Shown in pieces: positions 29,007 to 37,184 of a stretch of 64,000 nucleotides of DNA. The notes beneath the pieces were generated by a model that saw only the letters and a list, made by a program, of their open reading frames with translations, did no database searches and had not been told where the DNA came from. The stretch comes from Fontisphaera persica. GTDB lineage: Bacteria; Verrucomicrobiota; Verrucomicrobiia; Limisphaerales; Fontisphaeraceae. Position numbers and translations under genes: made by a program. Each line of letters begins with the position of its first letter. The stretch's first letter is position 1. The stretch lies in the NCBI RefSeq assembly GCF_024832785.1, contig NZ_CP116615.1, forward strand, positions 248,001 through 312,000, read 5' to 3'.

Positions 29007-30056
29007 ATGAAATCATCGCTGTTTTTGCGGGCCGGCTTCCTGCTGGGCTGGCTCAGCCTGTTGACCTCGCTTTCGCCCGCCGCCACGGATGGCACCGTCA
29101 GACTGGACACCACTCTATTGGATTACAACGGCACGGGCGCGAAGCATTGGACGGTGGTATGGGTGACGACGGAGGGCGGGCAATTTATCAAGACCCTGCG
29201 CAAACAAGGCCCGAGCAGCTTCACCACCAGCCACTGGAACAGTCATTGCTCGGCGTGGGTCACGGCGCGCGGAGGATTAAGCGCCAACACTGCTTTTGAC
29301 GGCTACACCAGCGCCACGGCCAACGATTACGCCGGCACCAACAGCCCGCTGGTGATTTATTGGAACTGCCGTGATGGCAATAACAGCCTGGTGGCGGATG
29401 GTAATTACAAGTTTTGGGTGCAGTACGCCGAAGACAGCGGCCAGGGGCCTTACACGACCAGCGGTTTGCTGTGGACCAAAGGGCCGGCGGCGGCCACGAA
29501 TACCTACCCTGACCAAGCCGGCAACTTCACCAACATGAAGGTGACCTGGGTGCCTTCAGGGCCGCCACCGCAGGCGCCCTCCATCACCAGCGCGCCACTT
29601 CCGGCCAGCGGCATCGTGGGCGTGCGATTTCAATACCAATGCCAGGCGGCCGGGTCTCCGCCGCCGGGATTCTATGCGCTGAATCTGCCGCCTGGGTTGA
29701 GCATCAGTTCAGGGGGATTGATTAGCGGCATTCCCACCGTGGCCGGCACCTTTAGCGGCACAGTAATCGCCACCAATGGAGTGCCACCGAATGCAACGCA
29801 ATTGTTCTCGATTACCATTGCCGCGGTGCCGCCCGTCTTCCAACCCTTGCGCCTGGGCGGCCAGGAACTGGTGCTGGAAGCCAGCGGCCCGCCGGGGGGC
29901 CAATGCCGGTTGCTCACCGCCAGCCAGCCGGCCGCCGATGCCGGAGCGTGGACGGTGTTGCAAACCAATCAGTTTGATGCCTTTGGGCAACTGCGGCTGA
30001 CTCAGCCCGTCAATTCATCTCGGCCCAGCCAGTTTTTCCGCTTGCAGATTCCTTGA
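29007..30056 (+). CDS. Secreted DUF2271 protein with putative Ig domain
   Basis: A 349-residue protein from the ATG at 29007 with a signal peptide (SSLFLRAGFLLGWLSLL). Residues about 28-165 match the DUF2271 pattern: WTVVWVTTEGGQFIKTLRKQG, YWNCRDGNNSLVADGNYKFWVQYAEDSG. Members are exported and often neighbour ApbE or PepSY proteins in respiratory or flavinylation loci. Residues about 190-275 form a putative Ig domain (LPPGLSISSGGLISGIPTVAG). The C-terminal part ends in FFRLQIP. The next gene, 21 bp on, is apbE. I see no clear FMN-attachment motif of the (S/T)GA(S/T) type. Confidence 0.75.
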   Translation: MKSSLFLRAGFLLGWLSLLTSLSPAATDGTVRLDTTLLDYNGTGAKHWTVVWVTTEGGQFIKTLRKQGPSSFTTSHWNSHCSAWVTARGGLSANTAFDGYTSATANDYAGTNSPLVIYWNCRDGNNSLVADGNYKFWVQYAEDSGQGPYTTSGLLWTKGPAAATNTYPDQAGNFTNMKVTWVPSGPPPQAPSITSAPLPASGIVGVRFQYQCQAAGSPPPGFYALNLPPGLSISSGGLISGIPTVAGTFSGTVIATNGVPPNATQLFSITIAAVPPVFQPLRLGGQELVLEASGPPGGQCRLLTASQPAADAGAWTVLQTNQFDAFGQLRLTQPVNSSRPSQFFRLQIP

Positions 30057-30077
30057 GTTGGCGGCGGAGTCAATCGC

Positions 30078-31142
30078 ATGCAGCTTATCTTGAATTGCTG
30101 GCGATTTTTTCTCTTTTTTTGGTGGGCCTCCATCCTTGGCATGACGGCGGCGGATTTGCCCACCTGGACCTGGACGGGTGAAACCATGGGGTCACGTTAC
30201 CGGGTGACGGTGGTGGCGCCGCCGGATTCTGCCGAGTTGCGCGCGCGCCTGGAGCGGGAGGTGGAGCAGCGGTTGCAGGAAATCAACCGCCAGATGTCCC
30301 ATTACCTGCCCGACAGTGAATTATCCCGCTTCAACCGTGCGCCGGAAGGCGAGGCGGTGCGGGTTTCGGCGGAGCTGGCGACGGTGACCCGGTTTGCGTT
30401 GGAGATGAGCCGCCGCTCCGGGGGGGCTTTTGATCCGACACTGGCGCCGCTGATCAACCTGTGGGGTTTCGGGGAGCAAGGGCCGGTGCTGGCGCCGCCC
30501 TCGGAGGAGGCGGTGCAAAAGGCCCGCGAGCGGGTGGGCTGGCAGGCGATTGAGGTGACGCCGCAAAACGAGCTGCGCAAGCGGAAGGCCGGGGTCTCGC
30601 TGAACTTGAGCGCGCTGGCCAAGGGCTATGCGGTGGACGAAATGTGGCGGGTGTTGCAGCGCCATCAACTGACGAATGTTTATGTGTCCATTGCCGGGGA
30701 AATTCGCGTGGCCGGGCATAATGCACGGGGCGGTCCCTGGCGGATTGGGATTTCGGCCCCCCTGGAGCTGTGGCGGGAAAAGGACCCCCTGGCCGCCGCC
30801 GTGGGGTTGCGGGACATGGCCATTTCGACTTCCGGCGATTACCAGAAATTTTTCCATGATGCGCAGGGAAGGCGGCTGGCGCATATTTTGGACCCGCGCA
30901 CCGGGCGGCCGGTGCAGCACCAGTTGGGCAGCGTGACGGTGGTGGCGCCGGAGGGCATGCAGGCGGACGCGCTGTCCACCACGTTGTTTGTGCTGGGGCC
31001 GGAGGAGGGGCTAAAGTTTGTGGAGGGCTGGACCAATGCCGCGGCGCTGTTCATTGTGCGGGAAAAAGAGGGGGAGGTCTTTCGCCTGATACCGAGTTCC
31101 CGCTGGGCACGGTTTACGGGCTGGCAGGCGCCTGGGAATTAG
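30078..31142 (+). CDS. apbE: FAD:protein FMN transferase (ApbE family)
   Basis: A 354-residue exported protein with an N-terminal hydrophobic signal. ApbE motifs are present: GETMGSRYRV, YLPDSELSRFN, GGAFDPTLAPLINLWGFG, LNLSALAKGYAVDEM, AHILDPRTGRPV and ALSTTLFVLG. The enzyme uses Mg2+ to transfer FMN from FAD onto Thr or Ser of partner proteins outside the cytoplasm. It probably forms an operon with the preceding DUF2271 gene. The 20-bp gap to the convergent M60-type gene contains a small 6-bp-stem hairpin (31152-31167). Confidence 0.95.
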   Translation: MQLILNCWRFFLFFWWASILGMTAADLPTWTWTGETMGSRYRVTVVAPPDSAELRARLEREVEQRLQEINRQMSHYLPDSELSRFNRAPEGEAVRVSAELATVTRFALEMSRRSGGAFDPTLAPLINLWGFGEQGPVLAPPSEEAVQKARERVGWQAIEVTPQNELRKRKAGVSLNLSALAKGYAVDEMWRVLQRHQLTNVYVSIAGEIRVAGHNARGGPWRIGISAPLELWREKDPLAAAVGLRDMAISTSGDYQKFFHDAQGRRLAHILDPRTGRPVQHQLGSVTVVAPEGMQADALSTTLFVLGPEEGLKFVEGWTNAAALFIVREKEGEVFRLIPSSRWARFTGWQAPGN

Positions 31143-31162
31143 GGGGTGGGCACTGACGGGAG

Positions 31163-32701
31163 TCAGTCTTCGAGCTGGGTAAGGTCCACCGCTGGCTTGG
31201 GGTATTTTTTGCCGGCAATGTAGGCTTTGGTTTCGTCCACCATGGCCTGGGTAATGCGAAATTGGTAGTTGCGGTAATCGTTGACGGTCAACTCGCCCAC
31301 CCAGAAGAACCCCCATTGTTCAAAGAAATCGGTGAGGTCCAACTGGGCCACGTCGCAGCAAATCTTGATGAATTCTAACTGGTTGCGAATGGAGTCATTG
31401 CCGGTGCCGGCATGGGGGCGGCGGCGCATTTCCTCCATGACATCGGCGTAAAAATCGGGGCGTCCCTGGCGGGAGAAATAGAGGTGAAGCTGCCAGAAGG
31501 GGACCAGGCGGTTGAAGACGTCCTTGTCGGCCAGGTAGGAGATTTTGGGGTTGGCCTCGATGATGGTTTTGCGGGCGGCGCTGTAATTTTTCTGGGCCAG
31601 GAGACGGCTGGGATTGCCCATGGCGGTGGTGGTGTACATGGTGAAGATATTGCAGCTCACCTCCGTCATGCCGCCCCAGGTGATTTGCGGTTGCATTTGC
31701 AGCACATGGCCGGTCTCATGGCAAAAACCCCAGCAGGGATCGCCCTTGATGACCACGTCTGGATCGGCCACCTTGCGCATGGTGCTCTTATCGCCCAGGT
31801 AGGCCACTCCATCCCCATCACGAAACATGTAGTAATTGAAGTTCACGCGGGCGAGGATGCGATTTTGGGGAACCTTCTTGTACTTCACCAGCCCCATGAG
31901 GGTGTAGTGGTGGTGGAGCAGTTTGTCATAGTTGTTGATGAGCTCCACCCCTTTGCCGCGGGTATAAACCTTGAACCACTCGACAGGGTAGGCCACCTGG
32001 ATGTGGCGGCCACGGGCATCCAAGATGGGGCTGACGGCTTGCTCCAGGAGGCGGTCCCAATCGGTGTTGGTATGGCGGGTGATGTCAAAATAGCCGTTCA
32101 CCTGGCCGGTCAGGAAATGCACGGTGATGGGCGGCGCCGTTTCCGGGTCGTCGTCAAAGTAATCCAGGTAGGCATTGCTGCTGTTGGTGACAGTGATGAC
32201 GTTCAGGCCGGGATGGAGAGGAATACGCTGGCGTTTCAGCCCCCAGCCATTGGGGTCCTTGGTGGGTTCCACGCCGGGGGGTGGTTTGCGCATCCACTGC
32301 GGGATGAGCAGGGCCAGGGATTTGCCGCCGGTATCTCCCACCAGGACGAGGTGTTCCCCGGCTTCCAGGTACATGCCGGTGATGTTTTCGTAACGGCTGA
32401 AGCCCTCGCCCAGTTTGAGGGTGCGCGCGAGGGCGCGGGGTGAGGGGTAGGCCTCATAGCGGGCGGCGCGATTAGTCCGGTCATACGTGCCGTCCAGCAA
32501 ACCGGCGGCCACCTGCCGGAGGACTTCGCTTTGAAAGCGGGCAAGGTCAGCCCTGCCGAGGCCGGGCTTAAGCTGAGTACAGGTGACATCGGTGAAATGG
32601 GCCATGTCGGCCTTAAGGGCCTGCACGTCCACTGCCGCCCGGGCGTGGAATGGCATGTTACCGCCCAATATCAGGCATAATAGAACAAGACAACGCCGCA
32701 T
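31163..32701 (-). CDS. Secreted M60-like (enhancin-type) metallopeptidase
   Basis: A 512-residue protein from the ATG at 32701, with a signal peptide (RRCLVLLCLILGG) ending near ARA. The zinc motif HETGH (His328, Glu329, His332) is followed after 14 residues by Glu347, fitting the M60 gluzincin pattern HExxH-x(8,24)-E. The region before it holds the extended M60 fold with conserved aromatic strands (YMFRDGDGVAYLG). M60 enzymes cleave mucins and other glycoproteins. An alternative start at 32737 would precede the signal peptide. Host or dietary glycoprotein as substrate is inference. Confidence 0.88.
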   Translation of the reverse strand: MRRCLVLLCLILGGNMPFHARAAVDVQALKADMAHFTDVTCTQLKPGLGRADLARFQSEVLRQVAAGLLDGTYDRTNRAARYEAYPSPRALARTLKLGEGFSRYENITGMYLEAGEHLVLVGDTGGKSLALLIPQWMRKPPPGVEPTKDPNGWGLKRQRIPLHPGLNVITVTNSSNAYLDYFDDDPETAPPITVHFLTGQVNGYFDITRHTNTDWDRLLEQAVSPILDARGRHIQVAYPVEWFKVYTRGKGVELINNYDKLLHHHYTLMGLVKYKKVPQNRILARVNFNYYMFRDGDGVAYLGDKSTMRKVADPDVVIKGDPCWGFCHETGHVLQMQPQITWGGMTEVSCNIFTMYTTTAMGNPSRLLAQKNYSAARKTIIEANPKISYLADKDVFNRLVPFWQLHLYFSRQGRPDFYADVMEEMRRRPHAGTGNDSIRNQLEFIKICCDVAQLDLTDFFEQWGFFWVGELTVNDYRNYQFRITQAMVDETKAYIAGKKYPKPAVDLTQLED

Positions 32702-32775
32702 GTTGTCTTTGACGGCAACCTGAGCCTGAAGATTCAAGGCATCCCCTACACGGGCCGGAAAATAAAGCTAACGTG

Positions 32776-34284
32776 ATGGACAGGCGGGGCGGGATCGCTA
32801 ATATGACGGGGAAAAATCAAGCCTGTATGCCGCACGCCTCATGCTCGTGGTTCCGTCCCTCATGGCGGAGCACCATCGGGAGCCTGCTGACCGTCCTTTG
32901 CACCTTTGCCGCACTGGCGCAGACGGAGCGGCAGCGGGTGTTTGTGTTGACCGACATCTCCAACGAGCCAGATGATGAAGAATCCATGGTGCGTTTTCTG
33001 GTCTATGCCAATGAATACGACATCGAGGGATTGGTGGCCACCACCAGCACGTGGCTCCGCAAGACCACGCGGGTGGATTTAATCCATCGCCAACTGGATG
33101 CCTACGGGCAGGTGCGTCCCAACCTGCTTAAGCACGCGCCGGGTTTCCCGGCAGTGGAGGCATTGCGCGCCGTCACCGCCACGGGGCAGCCCGGCTACGG
33201 CATGGCAGCGGTGGGTGAAGGCAAAAGCTCTCCCGGCTCCCGCCTTCTGCTGGCCGCCGCAGACAAAGCGGATCCGCGCCCCTTGTGGGTGAGTGTATGG
33301 GGAGGCGCCAATACGCTTGCCCAGGCGCTGCTGGATGCGCGCCGGGAGCGTTCACCGGCGGCGCTGAAATCTTTGGTGGCCAAATTGCGGGTGTACACGA
33401 TTTCAGACCAGGATGATTCAGGGCCGTGGCTGCGCCGTGAATTTCCTGATTTGTTTTACATCGTCAGCCCCAGCGGCCCGGATTGGAAGGAGTATTGGCG
33501 GGCCACGTGGACCGGCATCAGCGGCGACCGCCACTACCGAAATGGCCCCGGCCACAAGTTCCACCTGGTGGACAACCCCTGGCTGGAGGAGAACATCATT
33601 AAAAATCACGGCCCCCTGGGCGCGCTCTACCCGCGGCTGGAGTACATCATGGAAGGGGACACGCCATCGTTCCTTGGCCTCATCCAAAATGGATTGGGCT
33701 GGCATGTGAGTCCCGCTTATGGCGGGTGGGGCGGCCGCTACGCCCTTTATCAGGCGTATGGAGAAACGCGCCCCATCTGGACCAACAACCAAGACAGTCG
33801 CGACCTGGTCACCGCTGACAACGGGCAGACCCAATGCACGGACATGGCCACCATCTGGCGCTGGCGCGAGCATTTTCAGCATGACTTTGCGGCGCGGATG
33901 GATTGGTGTGTGGTGGACGATTACGCCCGGGCCAATCACAACCCCATCGCCGTCCTCAATGGCGACACCTCCAAAGAAGTCCTTGAAATCCAGGCGAAAC
34001 CCGGCGAGACAGTGGCGCTTTCCGCGGAGGGGACGCGTGATCCGGACGGCCATGCCGTGGAGGTGCGCTGGTGGATTTATCCCGAGGCCAGCACCTTGCG
34101 CGATGCGCGCGGAAGGCAATTTCCGCCCGAGGTGGCCTTGAGCCATACTCAAGGGCTGAGCACACGGCTCACCGTTCCGGCGGTTAAACCACCGGCCACC
34201 ATTCACATTATTTTGGAAGTGCAGGACCGCGGCACGCCGAGCCTCTGGGCCTATCGGCGGGCCGTGGTGAACATTCAGCCTTGA
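32776..34284 (+). CDS. Secreted DUF1593 protein (nucleoside-hydrolase-like fold)
   Basis: A 502-residue protein with a signal peptide after a polar leader (IGSLLTVLCTFAALAQ); starts at 32773, 32776 and 32803 are possible. The mature N-terminus RVFVLTDISNEPDDEES is the hallmark of DUF1593, related to nucleoside hydrolases whose Asp cluster binds calcium. Other conserved pieces are WVSVWGGANTLAQAL, ISDQDDSGPWLRREFP and GDTPSFLGLIQNG. The last 110 residues form an Ig-like module (AEGTRDPDGHAVEVRWW). Homologues include the cellulose-binding Sde182 group; the true substrate is unknown. It faces away from the M60 gene and is likely part of a glycan-use secretome. Confidence 0.85.
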   Translation: MDRRGGIANMTGKNQACMPHASCSWFRPSWRSTIGSLLTVLCTFAALAQTERQRVFVLTDISNEPDDEESMVRFLVYANEYDIEGLVATTSTWLRKTTRVDLIHRQLDAYGQVRPNLLKHAPGFPAVEALRAVTATGQPGYGMAAVGEGKSSPGSRLLLAAADKADPRPLWVSVWGGANTLAQALLDARRERSPAALKSLVAKLRVYTISDQDDSGPWLRREFPDLFYIVSPSGPDWKEYWRATWTGISGDRHYRNGPGHKFHLVDNPWLEENIIKNHGPLGALYPRLEYIMEGDTPSFLGLIQNGLGWHVSPAYGGWGGRYALYQAYGETRPIWTNNQDSRDLVTADNGQTQCTDMATIWRWREHFQHDFAARMDWCVVDDYARANHNPIAVLNGDTSKEVLEIQAKPGETVALSAEGTRDPDGHAVEVRWWIYPEASTLRDARGRQFPPEVALSHTQGLSTRLTVPAVKPPATIHIILEVQDRGTPSLWAYRRAVVNIQP

Positions 34285-34459
34285 TGAGTGCGATGCCCCG
34301 CTGCTGCATGGTCTCTGGAAACGGGGGGAATGGCCCCCCGGCCGCAAGGCGCGCACATGATAAGCAGAAATCGCGGCGGCTGTGTTTCTGCCGGTCACGC
34401 CTCTGGTAGGGAGGGAGGGCTTTTTCGGAGCTTTGCCAGGAGTCCGGCATGGGAAAAAA

Positions 34460-35884
34460 ATGGTAAATGTTATCATAAACTTCATGAAGAGCACCGGCCA
34501 GAGTAGCAGGCTGAAGTTCTTATGGGCGCTGGTTCTGTTGCCCTGGTGCGTGGCGGGGGCAGCCGGCAGCGGCAACATGGTCTTTACTCTGGCCTATACC
34601 TCCGCACCGCCAGACAACCCCCTGAAGGGGTTTGTGCCCTATTTACGCGAGGACAGGACCTTTCCCCACAGCATGGAGTGGGATTACACGCGGCTTTCGG
34701 AGGTAATGACGGGCCCCACGAATTTCAACTGGGCGGTGTTTGAAGCAAAACTCAATGCGGCGGCCTCGCGCGGGCATCAGTTTATTGCGCGGTTTTATCT
34801 GGAATGGCCCGGCAGGAAAACGGGTGTGCCCCAATACCTGATTGACGCCGGCTTGACTTTGCGGCGCTGGACCAACACCAACACGCAGCCATTTCCGCCG
34901 GCGGTGGATCACACGCCGGATTACGAAGACCCGCGTTTGCGGGCGGCGTTGACGAATTTCATTCATGCCTTGGGCCGCCGTTATGATGGAGACCCGCGAC
35001 TGGGGTTTGTTCAACTGGGGCTGCTGGGGACCTGGGGGGAGTGGCACAATTATCCCAACGAAAAATGGTTTGCCTCCAAAACGGTGCAACGCGAGGTGAT
35101 GGACGCCTACGAGGCCGCGTTCAAAAAAACCAGGCTCCTGGCGCGTTACCCGGCCGGGCCTAATGATTCCAGGTATGTAGACAACAGCCGGCGGCCCCTG
35201 GGATACCACGATGATTCATTCGCCTGGGCCACGGTGCACACGGGTAAAAAGGGGAACGAATGGTTTTTCGAGACGCGGCTGCGGGCGGCCAACGCGGTGG
35301 ACAAATGGCGGACGCAACCTATAGGCGGCGAGGTGCGCCCGGAGGTTTGGAAGTGCCTGTTTGATGAGCCTTCCTGCGCGCCCGCGGGGCAGGAGTTTGA
35401 ACGGTGTGTGGAGGTGACGCGGGTCTCCTGGCTATGCAATGAGGGGGTGTTTCGTGGCAAAGTGCAAGGAGCGGCCCGTGAGCGGGCGTTGCGGGCGGTG
35501 CAACGCATGGGCTACGAGCTGCATGTGGCCCGAGCGGAAATCGTGGCTGCCGGGGGAAAACTGGCGGCAACGCTCATGGTCACCAATACCGGCGAGGCGC
35601 CCTTTTATTACGACTGGCCGCTGGAATTGGGTTTGGTGAACGCGGCCCATGAGCGCGTGGTCACATGGAAAACGGACTGGCGATTAACCACCGTCATCCC
35701 CGGTGAAACGGCGGCGGCATGGCGGCATGAGGGCAGTGTTGCCGGGCTTTCCGCCGGCACATACCACCTGGTGTTGCGGGTGGTTAATCCCCTTCCCAAC
35801 GGGTTGCCGTTGCGCTTTGCCAATGCAACCCAGGACCGACATCTGCCCGGCTGGCTAAGTCTGGCGGAGTTACGCCTGCCCTGA
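34460..35884 (+). CDS. Secreted DUF4832-type protein (glycosidase-like barrel)
   Basis: A 474-residue protein. I use ATG 34460 (GGGAAAA upstream); ATG 34484 would give a tighter signal peptide. The leader FLWALVLLPWCVAGAAG is followed by NPLKGFVPYLRED, a conserved opening of DUF4832/DUF4874 proteins. Later segments FIARFYLEWPG, DPRLGFVQLGLLGTWGEWHNYP and FAWATVHTG suggest a TIM barrel with carboxylates at strand ends. The C-terminal 130 residues are a beta-sandwich (ATLMVTNTGEAPFYYDW). Catalytic activity has not been shown for the family to my knowledge; a glycan substrate is inferred. Confidence 0.82.
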   Translation: MVNVIINFMKSTGQSSRLKFLWALVLLPWCVAGAAGSGNMVFTLAYTSAPPDNPLKGFVPYLREDRTFPHSMEWDYTRLSEVMTGPTNFNWAVFEAKLNAAASRGHQFIARFYLEWPGRKTGVPQYLIDAGLTLRRWTNTNTQPFPPAVDHTPDYEDPRLRAALTNFIHALGRRYDGDPRLGFVQLGLLGTWGEWHNYPNEKWFASKTVQREVMDAYEAAFKKTRLLARYPAGPNDSRYVDNSRRPLGYHDDSFAWATVHTGKKGNEWFFETRLRAANAVDKWRTQPIGGEVRPEVWKCLFDEPSCAPAGQEFERCVEVTRVSWLCNEGVFRGKVQGAARERALRAVQRMGYELHVARAEIVAAGGKLAATLMVTNTGEAPFYYDWPLELGLVNAAHERVVTWKTDWRLTTVIPGETAAAWRHEGSVAGLSAGTYHLVLRVVNPLPNGLPLRFANATQDRHLPGWLSLAELRLP

Positions 35885-35966
35885 GGCGGGTTTTAAGGGC
35901 ATGACCTCCTTGACGAGGCGGGCGTCTGTGAGAGAGTGCTGGCTGCTGAATCCATAGACTGGTGCC

Positions 35967-37094
35967 ATGAAAAAGCTCATGATTCATTGGATTTCTCTTG
36001 TGGGGGCGGTGTGGGGATTGGCAGGCGGGCAAGTTGCCGCCCAGGCCGTCATGCCGTCGGAGGGGGCGAGTGCGCCGTCGCTGCCGGAGACGCTCTTGTT
36101 GAAAGATTATCGGCCCCGGCCCATTCACAAAATCCCGGTCACGGAGGTGCGCCGGGCGCGATTTTCGGCGATTGACATGCACGTGCATACCTATGCCACC
36201 ACCCCGCAACAAGTGCAGGAGTGGATCAAGACCATGGATGAGGCTGGCATTGAAAAATCCATGGTGCTGACGGGGGCGACGGGCGAGCGTTTTAACCAGT
36301 GGGTCCAATTATATGGCCCGCATAAAGACCGCTTCGAGTTGTGGTGTGGCCTGGATTTAAGCGGATGGGACCAACCCGGTTTCGGCCCCGCCGCGGTGGC
36401 CGAATTGGAGCGGTGCTTCCGCGCGGGCGCGCGCGGCATTGGTGAGATCAGCGACAAGGGATCGGGCATCACTCGCTCCGCGGACCCCAAGGCGCGCCTC
36501 CACCCGGACGATCCGCGGCTGGATCCGATCTGGCGCAAGGCCGCCGAGCTGGGGTTGCCCGTGAACCTGCACGTGTCGGATCCAGTGTGGGCCTACCAAC
36601 CCATGGATCGTCACAATGACGGGCTGATGAATGCCTACCGGTGGCGGCTGGACAACAAACCGGACATTGTGGGCCATGAAGGCATGATTCAGATTCTCGA
36701 ACGAACGCTCCAGCGGCATCCGCAAACCATTTTTGTGGCCTGTCATCTGGCCAATCTGGATTATGACTTGGGGCGCCTGGGCAGGCTGTTGGATGCGCAT
36801 CCCAACCTATATGTGGATGTGTCGGCGCGTTTCGGGGAAATGGCGGCCACCCCGCGGGCCACGAGCGCGTTTCTGACCCGTTACGCGGACCGGGTGGTTT
36901 ATGGGACGGATCAGGGGCGGGCGGCGCGCATGTACCGCAGCTCGTTTCGCATTTTGGAGACGGAAGACGAACATTTTTATGAACTTGACCTCTACAATTA
37001 CCATTGGCCGCTGGCGGGATTTGGATTGCCCGAGGCGGCGCTGAGAAAGATTTACCGGGAGACGGCCATGAAAATACTATGGCGGCAACCGTGA
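35967..37094 (+). CDS. Exported amidohydrolase-family (Amidohydro_2) metal-dependent hydrolase
   Basis: A 375-residue protein with signal peptide (WISLVGAVWGLAGGQVAAQA). The metal-binding barrel motif IDMHVHTYA follows at about residues 69-77. Further likely ligands are in VNLHVSD, FVACHLANLD and VYGTDQG. This matches amidohydrolase-2 enzymes, which act as hydrolases or decarboxylases. It lies 82 bp after the DUF4832 gene in the same direction and may be co-transcribed with it. Substrate unknown. Confidence 0.88.
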   Translation: MKKLMIHWISLVGAVWGLAGGQVAAQAVMPSEGASAPSLPETLLLKDYRPRPIHKIPVTEVRRARFSAIDMHVHTYATTPQQVQEWIKTMDEAGIEKSMVLTGATGERFNQWVQLYGPHKDRFELWCGLDLSGWDQPGFGPAAVAELERCFRAGARGIGEISDKGSGITRSADPKARLHPDDPRLDPIWRKAAELGLPVNLHVSDPVWAYQPMDRHNDGLMNAYRWRLDNKPDIVGHEGMIQILERTLQRHPQTIFVACHLANLDYDLGRLGRLLDAHPNLYVDVSARFGEMAATPRATSAFLTRYADRVVYGTDQGRAARMYRSSFRILETEDEHFYELDLYNYHWPLAGFGLPEAALRKIYRETAMKILWRQP

Positions 37095-37184
37095 GCCATT
37101 TCCACCGTGAGCAGGCAAACCCTTTTTACGCTGGTGTGAAAACGCGGGAAGAGTTTCTTGATGGGCAAAGACCTGAAACACGGT

